IMG/VR virus record: IMGVR_UViG_3300010430_000003
Span: 64,001 to 128,000 of that record
Reading direction: 5' to 3' (one strand)
DNA: 64,000 bases
Origin: a virus
Every line of letters begins with the position of its first letter. The stretch's first letter is position 1. A model generated the notes under the pieces. That model was not told where the DNA came from, searched no databases, and saw nothing but the letters and a program-made list of their open reading frames with translations. A program made the position numbers and the translations under genes. This document shows positions 27,090 through 35,589 of this stretch, one piece after another.

Positions 27090-27725
27090 ATGTCTTTTGA
27101 AGTAAAGTTAATTTCTGTAACACCTGACGCGGAAGAAACAATGGCTTATTGCGCTCGCGTATCTTCTGATGATCAGGAAAATCCTAAATATGCTGGCTTG
27201 TTGCGATATTGCATTAGTCATGGACACTGGTCTGTATTTGAAATGGCAAATATGGTAGTTGAGATTAATACCACAAGGGCTATTAGCGCTCAAATCTTGA
27301 GACACAGAAGTTTCTCTTTCCAAGAATTCTCCCAGAGATATCAAAGCCTCGACGAGTCAGGATACGAAATCTATCCCGCTCGCCGACAAGATGAAAAGAA
27401 TAGGCAAAATTCTATTGATGACCTCTCTATTGAAGTTCAAGAAGAATGGAAAAAGCGACAGGAAGAGGTTTGGGATAAAAGCTATGAGCATTATAAGTGG
27501 GCTCTTGACAACGGGATAGCAAAAGAATGTTCTCGTTTTGTTCTTCCAATGGAATCTAAAACTAAGATGTATATGAATGGTACTGTTCGAAGTTGGATTC
27601 ATTATATTGATTTAAGAACTGCTAATGGCACACAGAAAGAGCATATGGAAATTGCTGAAGCAATCAAACAAATCTTTTGCGAGCAATTTCCAACCGTTGC
27701 AGAGGCAAAGGGATGGATAATTTAA
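27090..27725 (+). CDS. thyX: Flavin-dependent thymidylate synthase
   Basis: 211 residues. RHRSFSFQEFSQRY (71-84) is the ThyX signature RHRxxSxNExSxRY with one change (Gln for Asn), and ECSRFVLPMESKTKMYMNGTVRSW is the conserved C-terminal core that binds FAD and dUMP. The length is usual for the family. It makes dTMP from dUMP using methylenetetrahydrofolate and reduced FAD. With dUTPase and ribonucleotide reductase it supplies DNA precursors. Confidence 0.93.
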   Translation: MSFEVKLISVTPDAEETMAYCARVSSDDQENPKYAGLLRYCISHGHWSVFEMANMVVEINTTRAISAQILRHRSFSFQEFSQRYQSLDESGYEIYPARRQDEKNRQNSIDDLSIEVQEEWKKRQEEVWDKSYEHYKWALDNGIAKECSRFVLPMESKTKMYMNGTVRSWIHYIDLRTANGTQKEHMEIAEAIKQIFCEQFPTVAEAKGWII

Positions 27726-27946
27726 ATCTTTTAGTATCAAGCAAGATTTATTATGAATACCAACTCAATCCCTATCTCTATTCGGATCTACGACTCGAAA
27801 GGGGAATTGTGCACCCACTGAAGGGAGGTTTTTATGACTATAGTTATCCTCCCACGTCGCTCTCATCGATGATGGTAAGACCAAGTTATTTAGTTACAAG
27901 ATATATCTTAAATTTAAGAAGGTTGTGGAATGAAGGGGAAAATTAA
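27713..27946 (+). CDS. Micro-protein family member
   Basis: 77 residues from ATG 27713, overlapping the end of thyX by 13 bases and preceded by AGAGG. MDNLNLLVSSKIYYEYQL carries the L-N-L-L-V motif of the micro-protein family. The remainder is rich in Tyr and Pro (GGFYDYSYPPTSLSSMM) and ends in a basic helix YLVTRYILNLRRLWN. No known domain. It also overlaps the next gene by 17 bases. Confidence 0.5.
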   Translation: MDNLNLLVSSKIYYEYQLNPYLYSDLRLERGIVHPLKGGFYDYSYPPTSLSSMMVRPSYLVTRYILNLRRLWNEGEN

Positions 27947-28322
27947 AGATGAATTAATACCCGGCTCATGGGTTGCAGTTTATAGAAATCTGCATCAAGA
28001 TTGTTTTTCGGTTCAAATAGATGGGAAAGTGGTTGCGCATGTTGAGCACATTATGCTTGATAATGTAAAATTTAGAGTTGGCAAGAAAGGCAGAGAAAGA
28101 GTTCTTAAAGAAAAGAGAAAGAACGTTCATGCTAAGATCTATGGAACTGTTAGAGAACAAACATTTGAGAATACACAGGTAGATTGGCCTAAAGCACATT
28201 ATAATCCATACAAGTATGAAACTTTTGTGGATGAACATCAAGAGCCTATTTATGAAGCGGAAAGTGTTTTTCTGAGTGACGGTAAATATATTCAATACAA
28301 GGAGTTAAATGAAAAAATATGA
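27930..28322 (+). CDS. Conserved phage hypothetical protein
   Basis: 130 residues. GSWVAVYRNLHQDCFSVQ at the N-terminus, a basic centre (FRVGKKGRERVLKEKRKNVHA) and HYNPYKYETFVD near the C-terminus, a combination I associate with proteins of unknown function that accompany nucleotide metabolism in large phages. The basic stretch may bind nucleic acid. It overlaps the next gene by 14 bases, so translation is coupled. Confidence 0.55.
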   Translation: MKGKIKDELIPGSWVAVYRNLHQDCFSVQIDGKVVAHVEHIMLDNVKFRVGKKGRERVLKEKRKNVHAKIYGTVREQTFENTQVDWPKAHYNPYKYETFVDEHQEPIYEAESVFLSDGKYIQYKELNEKI

Positions 28323-28959
28323 TATCATTATTCTTTCGGGTGGATTTGATCCAATTCATGTTGGTCATTTGAGAATGATGCACATGGCCTCTAAGAAAGC
28401 AAAAAGTGTTCATGTTGGTGTTAATTCTGATGAATGGCTTATTAGAAAAAAGGGTTATGTCTTCATGCCGTTACAAGAACGATTGGAAATAATCAAAGCT
28501 TTTGATTGTGTAGATATAGCAACTTCGTTTAATGATAATTCTGACACCGCTAGTGACTTAATTGCCAAAATTAAAAAGGAATACCCGAGACGAGCAATTG
28601 CTTTTGGTAACGGTGGTGATAGGGGCAAAGGAAATACACCAGAACAAGTTGTCTGTGAAGATCTTGGTGTAGAAATGGTTTGGGGCTTGGGCGGAGAGGA
28701 TAAACCCCAATCAAGTTCATGGCTCGTAAACAATGCCATAGAACAGCTAGACCAACAAGATTCTACTGTAAACCACCCATCACATTATAATCAAGGGGGC
28801 ACTGAAGTGATCGATATTATAGCAGAACAGGGTCACGGTGAAAGCTTTTGTTATGGTAATGCGATGAAATATATTATGAGAGCCCCCCACAAAAACAATG
28901 AAAAGGAAGACCTTGAAAAAGCTATGTGGTATCTTAAGTGGTTAGTGGAAAATGTCTAA
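28309..28959 (+). CDS. Fusion: cytidylyltransferase-like domain plus DUF3310
   Basis: 216 residues. The N-terminal domain has GGFDPIHVGHLRMM with the HxGH nucleotide-binding motif (17-20) and a later KPQSSSWLV resembling the ISST motif; such enzymes join CTP or ATP to a phosphorylated small molecule. From about residue 150, VNHPSHYNQGG-EVIDII is the DUF3310 signature found as a stand-alone small protein in many phages. The domains are normally separate genes; here they are one. The substrate is unknown (candidates: glycerol-3-phosphate, phosphopantetheine, nicotinate mononucleotide). Confidence 0.75.
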   Translation: MKKYDIIILSGGFDPIHVGHLRMMHMASKKAKSVHVGVNSDEWLIRKKGYVFMPLQERLEIIKAFDCVDIATSFNDNSDTASDLIAKIKKEYPRRAIAFGNGGDRGKGNTPEQVVCEDLGVEMVWGLGGEDKPQSSSWLVNNAIEQLDQQDSTVNHPSHYNQGGTEVIDIIAEQGHGESFCYGNAMKYIMRAPHKNNEKEDLEKAMWYLKWLVENV

Positions 28960-29266
28960 GCACAAGAAAATAATCGGAAAGCTCTTTGCCAATGATTTAG
29001 TGTCCGTGCAACCAATGGCGCAGCCCCTCGGCAACATTTTCTATACTTCGATTAAGTATTACTCTCTTTTCAAGAAAGAAGATGTTCTCGTTTACAAAGA
29101 ACAATTAAACCTTTTAATTGCTAAAAACACCATAAACGATGTTTTAATAAATAAAGCAGAAATACAAAAAAGTAGTGCTACCAAAAGATTTTTTGGAGGA
29201 GAAGCAAAAGTGCATTTAAAACAAATAAGGACGTTACTTGAAACACAAAAAATTATTGATAATTGA
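28952..29266 (+). CDS. Hypothetical small protein
   Basis: 104 residues, overlapping its neighbours by 8 and 29 bases. It begins with a basic segment (MSKHKKIIGKLFAND), followed by IFYTSIKYYSLFKKEDVLVYKEQL and a Lys-rich C-terminus. No motif is recognised. The position between a nucleotidyltransferase and the flap exonuclease, with translational overlap at both ends, indicates co-expression only. Confidence 0.5.
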   Translation: MSKHKKIIGKLFANDLVSVQPMAQPLGNIFYTSIKYYSLFKKEDVLVYKEQLNLLIAKNTINDVLINKAEIQKSSATKRFFGGEAKVHLKQIRTLLETQKIIDN

Positions 29267-30224
29267 TGGACTTAATAGCTTCTATAGAAGTTATATTGTG
29301 GATCCATCTATTTCATCAAAAGGATTGCCAATTGGTGGATTAAAGGGGTTTCTCAAACAGATGCAGAAACATTGCAGGGAGATCCAACCAGATGAAGTAG
29401 TAGTGGTGTGGGATGGTGAAGGTGGCTCTTCACGTAGGAAAAAAGTCTTCTCTGGCTATAAAGAGGGTAGGAAGCCAATCAAACCGAAAAATCTTGAGAA
29501 GACTTTTGACTATTGGAGCGATGATGAAATGAATCGTAACAAGAGTTGGCAGCTTGGAAGGCTATTTGAGTATTTGAATTTCATGCCATTTAAGCAACTT
29601 TATTTTGATAATGTTGAAGCAGATGATATTATAGCAATTGCTTGTCACAGTCCTCTATATGCTGATTATAAAAAGATTATCATATCAAATGATAAAGATT
29701 TTTATCAACTGCTAAACAAAGATGTGATCATCTATAGGCCCGCAACAAAAAAGTTTGAAACAATGAGCACCATCATAAATGAATATAAGATTCACCCAAA
29801 CAACTTTGCTATAGCAAGAGCTATGGTTGGTGATAAATCTGATAATCTTGCTGGTGTTGAAAGAGTTGGTATTAAAACAGCAGTGAAGATATTTCCCGAA
29901 TTGTCAGGGTCCAGCCCTGTTAATGTTGATGACTTAATTGATAAGGTTAAGGCCAAAGAAGAGAAGTTGTTAGTGGCCGAGAAAAACATACTAGAATCTG
30001 AAGATATTGTTCTTAGAAATTACAGATTAATGCAATTATATTCACCGGTAGTTGCTCCAGATCTTGCAGATAAAATTCGCAATATAATTGCAGATAGTGA
30101 AATATCTTATGGGCTCACTGAAATTAAAAAAATGATGTTAATAGATGGGTTCGGTGAATACAATTGGGACTACTTAGAGATGTACTGTCGAAGGCTTGTT
30201 AAAAATTCCAAGGATGAAGAATGA
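29238..30224 (+). CDS. 5'-3' exonuclease / flap endonuclease (RNase H-like PIN/FEN)
   Basis: 328 residues from TTG 29238, preceded by AAGGA. LLIIDGLNSFYRS provides the first acidic residue, VVVVWDGEGGSSRR the second, VEADDIIAI the third pair, IISNDKDFYQLL the fourth, and AMVGDKSDNLAGVERVGIKTA is the helix-two-turn-helix that holds DNA. This is the standard order in T4 rnh and T5 D15-type enzymes. It removes RNA primers and flaps from lagging-strand fragments. It sits directly before the helicase. Confidence 0.9.
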   Translation: MKHKKLLIIDGLNSFYRSYIVDPSISSKGLPIGGLKGFLKQMQKHCREIQPDEVVVVWDGEGGSSRRKKVFSGYKEGRKPIKPKNLEKTFDYWSDDEMNRNKSWQLGRLFEYLNFMPFKQLYFDNVEADDIIAIACHSPLYADYKKIIISNDKDFYQLLNKDVIIYRPATKKFETMSTIINEYKIHPNNFAIARAMVGDKSDNLAGVERVGIKTAVKIFPELSGSSPVNVDDLIDKVKAKEEKLLVAEKNILESEDIVLRNYRLMQLYSPVVAPDLADKIRNIIADSEISYGLTEIKKMMLIDGFGEYNWDYLEMYCRRLVKNSKDEE

Positions 30225-31591
30225 CATTAAAGAATAACTTTTCAGATTTCGGGCAAACCTTCCAAGAAAAGCTAGGCTGGTTAATTTTGCTAGATCGCCC
30301 ATTCTCAGAACAAATTGAAGAGGTATTGGAATTTGACTTTTTTGAACTTAAACACCTCCGTATCTTCGCAAAGTTGATTTTTGAACATAGGGCAAAATAT
30401 AAAGTTCATCCGAGCATTGAAACCATCATCATGCTCATCAAAACAGAATTAAAAGAAGAAGATGAACTTATTGTAGAAAAGCTAAATGATTTCATGAAAA
30501 GAATGCACGATGAAGAAATTATTGAAGCTGAATTCATTAAAGAAAATTCCTTAGATTTTTGTAAGAAGCAATCATTAAAAGCAGCTATGGTTAAGTCTAT
30601 TGATTTGCTGCAGAACTCAAAATTTCCAGAAGTTAAAGCTGTTATTGATCAAGCACTCAAGTTAGGCTCTGATACTAACTTTGGTCATGATTTTACAAAA
30701 GACTTTGAAGAAAGATACTTACCAAAGTTCAGAAACCCAACTTCAACAGGCTGGAAGGCCATCAATAAAATCACTGGTGGTGGTTTAGGTAAAAAAGAAC
30801 TGTCTGTGGTTATTGCCAGTTCTGGTGGTGGTAAGTCATGGTGTTTATGTCAGCATGGAGTAGCTGCTTTAAAAGAAGGTAAAACGGTTGTTCACTATAC
30901 CTTTGAACTGGCAGACTCTGTTATTGGCAGGCGATATGATTCTATGATTAGTAAGATCCCTCTTAATGAGCTTGTTGCTTCTAAAGATTATGTAAAAGAG
31001 AAAGTTTCTGAGGTCTCTGGTAATCTTATTATTAAGGAATACGCTAGCAATCAGGCTGATGTTAATACATTAAGAAACCATCTTTCTCGATTGAATAATA
31101 GACGAGAAAAACCTGTTGACCTAATTATTGTAGACTATGCAGATTTGCTCAAACCAATACGTCAATTTGAACAACGAAGAACAGAACTTGGAGCAGTATA
31201 TCAAGCGCTTAGAGATATGGCAAAGGAGTTTGATTGCCCCGTCGCCACAGCATCGCAGAGCAATAGAAACGGAGCTAAAGAATCTATTATCACAATGGAG
31301 GCAATTGCGGAAGCTTATGAAAAGTGTTTCGTCGCAGACTTCGTTTATACTGTATCTCGAACAATTGAAGATAGACAATTAAATCAAGGCAAGTTCTTTA
31401 TTGCTAAAAATAGAAATGGGCCAGATGGTCAGGTATTTCAAGCAAAAATTGATTTGTCGAGAGGCGACATAAAAGTTTATGAGAAAATGGATTGGGACGT
31501 TGCCTCTAAATCTGCCGATAAGAAACAGAAAGAGAATTTGCATAGATTAACTCAACAATACATGGAAAAGCTTCAAGACAAGGGAGAGTGA
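30221..31591 (+). CDS. Replicative DNA helicase, DnaB/gp41 type
   Basis: 456 residues, ATGA-coupled to the exonuclease. The N-terminal 150 residues are helical (dimerisation/primase-contact domain). Then GWKAINKITGGGLGKKELSVVIASSGGGKSW gives the RecA-fold entry with Walker A SSGGGKS near residue 203; VDLIIVDYADLL is Walker B; ATASQSNR is motif H3-like; and FIAKNRNGPDG closes the core. It is a hexameric 5'-3' helicase that leads the fork. No primase gene is seen in the window. Confidence 0.9.
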   Translation: MTLKNNFSDFGQTFQEKLGWLILLDRPFSEQIEEVLEFDFFELKHLRIFAKLIFEHRAKYKVHPSIETIIMLIKTELKEEDELIVEKLNDFMKRMHDEEIIEAEFIKENSLDFCKKQSLKAAMVKSIDLLQNSKFPEVKAVIDQALKLGSDTNFGHDFTKDFEERYLPKFRNPTSTGWKAINKITGGGLGKKELSVVIASSGGGKSWCLCQHGVAALKEGKTVVHYTFELADSVIGRRYDSMISKIPLNELVASKDYVKEKVSEVSGNLIIKEYASNQADVNTLRNHLSRLNNRREKPVDLIIVDYADLLKPIRQFEQRRTELGAVYQALRDMAKEFDCPVATASQSNRNGAKESIITMEAIAEAYEKCFVADFVYTVSRTIEDRQLNQGKFFIAKNRNGPDGQVFQAKIDLSRGDIKVYEKMDWDVASKSADKKQKENLHRLTQQYMEKLQDKGE

Positions 31592-31596
31592 GATAA

Positions 31597-34026
31597 ATGA
31601 TATATGGTAGGGAAAAAGTTCAAGAAAAAACGCTGAAATATTTTAATGGCAATAAATTGGCCACTAATGTATTCTTCAAATACTGCCTTCGAGACAATGA
31701 TGGAAATGGCTTTCTTGAATTAACTCCTGATGATATGCATGATCGATTAGCTAGTGAATTTCATAGAATTGAAATGAAGTATCCTAATTCTCGCTCTTAC
31801 GAAGAGATTAGAGCCGCTCTTGATAAGTTTAAATACATTGTTCCACAAGGCTCTCCAATGTATGGAATTGGCAACCCCAAGATTGTCTCACTGAGCAATT
31901 GTATTGTCACAGAAAGTCCTGAAGATGATATGTCTTCTATTATGGACGCTGGCAAGAGGCTTGCTAATTTATTCAAGAGACGATGTGGTGTTGGTATTGA
32001 TATATCAAAACTTCGACCAGACGGTTCCTTGGTTAATAACAGCGCAGAGACCTCAACTGGCGCTTGGTCTTTTGCAGACCTATATTCATATATTTGTCGT
32101 ATGGTTGGACAGTCAGGTCGCCGTGGCGCTCTTATGATTTCTCTTGATGTGCGTCATCCTGACATTGATAAGTTTATCACCATGAAGAAAGACTTAAGTA
32201 AGGTTACTGGTGCCAATGTGTCAATTAAATTACGTGATGACTTCATGGAGGCTGTTGAGGCTAATGAAGAATATACACTGCAATGGCCAATCGAGTCAGA
32301 TACACCAAAAGTGACAAGGACTATTAAGGCTAAAGAGTTGTGGGACTTAATTACTGAAACTGCGACTCACACAGCAGAGCCGGGTTTGTTGATGTGGGAT
32401 AATATCCTTACAATGCTACCCGCCCACTGCTATAAGGATTTCGGGTTTGAAACAATTGGAGTCAATCCATGTGCTGAATTGTGCTTGGCTGCCGACGACA
32501 GTTGTCGATTGATCTCAATTTGTCTCAAGTGGTTTGTTAAGAAGGCATTTACAAAAGACGCTTATTTTGACTTTGATAAGTTCAAAGAGATGGTTAGATT
32601 GGGAATGAGGTTAAACGAAGACCTTGTTGATCTTGAGATTGAGAAATTAAAGAGCGTTATTGAAGCAACTGATTCACAAGAAGAAAAAGAGATGTTTGCA
32701 AGACTTGTTAAGAAAGCAGAAGATGGTCGAAGAACTGGTCTTGGCACTCATGGTCTAGCTGATGCTTTATGTCGACTTGGTATCAAGTATGCATCATCAG
32801 AATCATTAGAAATGATTGATAAGATCTATGAAACTTTAAAGCTTGAGGCGTACGACGAGAGCATCACTCTAGCAGAAGAAAGAGGTGCTTTCCCTGTGTT
32901 TAATTGGGAAGTAGAAAAAGACTGCGCGTTTTTCAAATCATTTCCAGAAAGAATTCTGAAGAGAATGAAAAAGCATGGAAGACGAAACATCTCCATTCTT
33001 ACTAATGCGCCAACAGGATCAGTTTCAATTGAGTCACAAGTGGATGGAAGTGGTATTGAACCCTTCTTTAGACTAATGATGACTAGAAGAAGAAAACTTG
33101 ATCACGATCAAACAGATATTGTGCCCGACTTTATTGATAAGACCGGGGACAAGTGGATTGAATTCACAGTCTATGCTAAGAATGTTGAAGAGTGGAAAGA
33201 AACTACAGGTTTAACAGATAATGATATTCCTGATTATTTTGTAACATCAGATCAAATTGGTTGGCTCTCACGAGTGCTAGTACAAGCTGCCATCCAAAAG
33301 CATATCGATCATTCGATATCAAGCACCATTAATTTACCTCGCGGAACATCTCCCGATATCGTGGGAGAGATCTATAAGCATGCATGGAAAAATGGTTGCA
33401 AAGGTGTGACAGTATATGTAGAGGGTTCTAGAGATGGTGTTTTGCTATCCAATACCGAGGTAGGTGACGACATGGGTACCGGGGTACTACGGTACCACGA
33501 TGCACCCACCCGCCCTGATGATTTGGAGTGTGATATTCATCAAGCAAAAGTAAAGGGAGAGGATTATACGATCATTATCTCTCTGCTTGGTGACAGACCA
33601 TATGAAGTATTGGGAGGAAAGTCTTCAAAGGTGCAGATTCCCAAAGAGCATAATAAAGGGACTGTTCTAAAAAGAAGAAATAAAACAGTCCCAAACAGGT
33701 ATGATTTAAAGGTTAACGGATTTAAGATAACAGATGTGGTATCAACTTTTGACAACCCTGATAACGCTGTTGTAACAAGAATGGTCTCAATGAACTTAAG
33801 GCATGGTGTAAAACCTTCTTTTATTGTTGAACAGCTATTAAAGGATACTGATGCTTCATTTGCGAGCTTTTCGAAAGTGCTTGCAAGAGTGTTGAAGAAG
33901 TATATCGAGGATGGGACGGCCGTTGCAGCCGGCAAGGAAGGGGTTTGCCCGGATGGTTCACTTCATGAATTGGTGTATCAAGAGGGGTGTGTTATTTGTG
34001 CTAAATGCGGATGGACTAAATGTTGA
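31597..34026 (+). CDS. nrdJ: Adenosylcobalamin-dependent (class II) ribonucleotide reductase
   Basis: 809 residues. SNCIVTESPEDD provides the first active-site cysteine; GVNPCAELCL has the N-x-C-x-E triad; NAPTGSVSIE lies near the end of the barrel. The C-terminus ends CVICAKCGWTKC, the redox cysteine tail typical of class II enzymes, and no small NrdB subunit or NrdG activase is present, so coenzyme B12 is the likely radical source. It reduces ribonucleotides to deoxyribonucleotides, aerobically or not. A short GC-rich stretch with an inverted repeat lies near codon 630. Confidence 0.9.
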   Translation: MIYGREKVQEKTLKYFNGNKLATNVFFKYCLRDNDGNGFLELTPDDMHDRLASEFHRIEMKYPNSRSYEEIRAALDKFKYIVPQGSPMYGIGNPKIVSLSNCIVTESPEDDMSSIMDAGKRLANLFKRRCGVGIDISKLRPDGSLVNNSAETSTGAWSFADLYSYICRMVGQSGRRGALMISLDVRHPDIDKFITMKKDLSKVTGANVSIKLRDDFMEAVEANEEYTLQWPIESDTPKVTRTIKAKELWDLITETATHTAEPGLLMWDNILTMLPAHCYKDFGFETIGVNPCAELCLAADDSCRLISICLKWFVKKAFTKDAYFDFDKFKEMVRLGMRLNEDLVDLEIEKLKSVIEATDSQEEKEMFARLVKKAEDGRRTGLGTHGLADALCRLGIKYASSESLEMIDKIYETLKLEAYDESITLAEERGAFPVFNWEVEKDCAFFKSFPERILKRMKKHGRRNISILTNAPTGSVSIESQVDGSGIEPFFRLMMTRRRKLDHDQTDIVPDFIDKTGDKWIEFTVYAKNVEEWKETTGLTDNDIPDYFVTSDQIGWLSRVLVQAAIQKHIDHSISSTINLPRGTSPDIVGEIYKHAWKNGCKGVTVYVEGSRDGVLLSNTEVGDDMGTGVLRYHDAPTRPDDLECDIHQAKVKGEDYTIIISLLGDRPYEVLGGKSSKVQIPKEHNKGTVLKRRNKTVPNRYDLKVNGFKITDVVSTFDNPDNAVVTRMVSMNLRHGVKPSFIVEQLLKDTDASFASFSKVLARVLKKYIEDGTAVAAGKEGVCPDGSLHELVYQEGCVICAKCGWTKC

Positions 34027-34253
34027 ATAAATCTCAAATAAACATGTATGTGTGGTGCTCATATTATGAGCGTATAGAATCTTTCTATACGGGATATGTG
34101 AGAGATGATAGTTTTCCTGATGTGAATGTACCATCCCGAAGTTTCTGTCTCTTAGAGTCAAATACAATAAGTAATTATTCAAATTGTATTTGGGAAGATT
34201 TAGAAGTTTTAGAAAAAATCCATAAACAAAGGAGATTAAATGGATACTGTTAA
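34020..34253 (+). CDS. Micro-protein family member
   Basis: 77 residues; its ATG overlaps the nrdJ stop (ATGTTGA). The start SQINMYVWCSYYERIESFY carries the I-N-[ILM]-x-[ILV] micro-protein motif followed by an aromatic stretch. The C-terminal 20 residues are basic. No function known. It overlaps the next gene by 14 bases. Confidence 0.5.
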   Translation: MLNKSQINMYVWCSYYERIESFYTGYVRDDSFPDVNVPSRSFCLLESNTISNYSNCIWEDLEVLEKIHKQRRLNGYC

Positions 34254-34500
34254 AAAAGAGCATATCGTAAATTATATTAAGGCGCTTGCTGAAATTGAAA
34301 TGCAAATGGAACCATATGCACAGGCTAAACGTGATTTACGAACAAATTACATTGAGAATAATTTCCTCAGCAAAGATGAACTTTGGCAAGCTGTTAAGGC
34401 ATACCGATTCGTCCAGAAAGGAAAGGAAATTGACATTGATAATTTCAATGAAATGTATGAGCAGTTAATGAACTTTTTCGGGGAGAGCGCAATTGATTAA
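34240..34500 (+). CDS. Conserved small helical phage protein
   Basis: 86 residues with a strong AAAGGAG site. The sequence ALAEIEMQMEPYAQAKRDLR then YIENNFLSKDELWQAVKAYRFV is a continuous charged helical pattern of the sort found in small DNA- or polymerase-associated proteins of large phages. There is no zinc motif or catalytic residue. I recognise the style but cannot name the family. Confidence 0.55.
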   Translation: MDTVKKEHIVNYIKALAEIEMQMEPYAQAKRDLRTNYIENNFLSKDELWQAVKAYRFVQKGKEIDIDNFNEMYEQLMNFFGESAID

Positions 34501-34780
34501 GCATTTGTTTGATGGTAATTATCTGGTTGAAAGAATTCAATTAGAGAAAAGCGATAATTTGACTGTTGCTATGCCATCGAAGAAGGGAAGGATCCCGTCA
34601 GGTGCTACTCACGTTAAGCTTATTAAAAAACCCGTATCTTTCAATGATAAAGAAAAATTTGATTTGATAGATATCGGAGATATTCTAATAGTCGACATAG
34701 CAAGACTTATGGATTTCGATGATAGCGGAGCGGAGATTATCAATGAAAGGTTTATTATGGGCCTATGGGAGCCTGATTGA
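34493..34780 (+). CDS. Possible GroES-like co-chaperonin
   Basis: 95 residues from TTG 34493, behind GGGGAG. The size equals that of GroES (97). The order of elements fits weakly: an N-terminal strand (YLVERIQLEK), a flexible segment where the GroEL-binding mobile loop would be (SDNLTVAMPSKKG), a turn, IGDILIV, and a last section EIINERFIMGLW like the GroES end (EYLI-ESDILAVI). A GroEL gene lies at 50362. T4 gp31 shows that phage co-chaperonins can diverge beyond sequence recognition. The call is tentative. Confidence 0.3.
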   Translation: MIKHLFDGNYLVERIQLEKSDNLTVAMPSKKGRIPSGATHVKLIKKPVSFNDKEKFDLIDIGDILIVDIARLMDFDDSGAEIINERFIMGLWEPD

Positions 34781-35589
34781 GCGGTAGATTAAAAAAGGGA
34801 CATAATAGATGGAAGAAGTCTAAAACAACGACGAGGAAGAATTATCTTAAGAACATAACTCTTAAGTTTGATTTTTCAAATGTTGTTGTTGGTTCTGACA
34901 TCAACGCTGTTCTATATGCTTTCAAGAGAGATTTACCTCTTTTCATAGAAAAAGACCATTTCTCACTGGAAGAAGAAATACTCAGCAATGAGGACTTGAA
35001 GAAAAATATCCAATTCGAGGATTATGAAAACTTCAAGTCCTCATTGTTGTTTGTAATGAATTTAAACGGACTTGTGTTCGGTTTTGATAGTCTTGATATA
35101 GAAGAAAATATTATTAAAACTGAGTATGATAAGTTTTTCATCAATGAATGTTATTACAGTAAATTAGTAGACCCCTTTAAACCTGAACCTCTTATGTTGG
35201 TGATAGACAAGATCTCTGTAGAACTTCCTAAAACTAAGAAAACTTTATTCCGAAATTTTGAATATCATGGTAATGATAGATTTATCAATAAGATTGTATC
35301 ACACAAGGATGAATTGTATTGTATCTCTTATATGACAGAAAAAGAATTGAGTAATGAAGAGTATTTAATCTTCAATGTAAAATTCAAGGTTCAAGAGATT
35401 TTAGAAAATAATAAAATTAATTATTCTGTTTCAAGTGTTAAGAGATGTTTAGAACAACACAGATCTATGGAAATAGAGTTTGATAACTATTTCAATATAT
35501 CAAACATGTCAGTCTCAGAAATCTTAGAAACTGAAAAAGAAAGTAGAAACATGGAAATGTATGGCAAATTCGGACAAGACATATTCTGA
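34777..35589 (+). CDS. Hypothetical protein
   Basis: 270 residues; TTG start in a TTGA overlap. A very basic N-terminus (LKKGHNRWKKSKTTTRKNYLK) is followed by acidic, mixed alpha/beta sequence (for example FSLEEEILSNEDLKKNI) and a C-terminal helix ending EKESRNMEMYGKFGQDIF. No motif is recognised. The basic tail could bind nucleic acid. It overlaps the next gene by 29 bases. Confidence 0.5.
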   Translation: MSGRLKKGHNRWKKSKTTTRKNYLKNITLKFDFSNVVVGSDINAVLYAFKRDLPLFIEKDHFSLEEEILSNEDLKKNIQFEDYENFKSSLLFVMNLNGLVFGFDSLDIEENIIKTEYDKFFINECYYSKLVDPFKPEPLMLVIDKISVELPKTKKTLFRNFEYHGNDRFINKIVSHKDELYCISYMTEKELSNEEYLIFNVKFKVQEILENNKINYSVSSVKRCLEQHRSMEIEFDNYFNISNMSVSEILETEKESRNMEMYGKFGQDIF

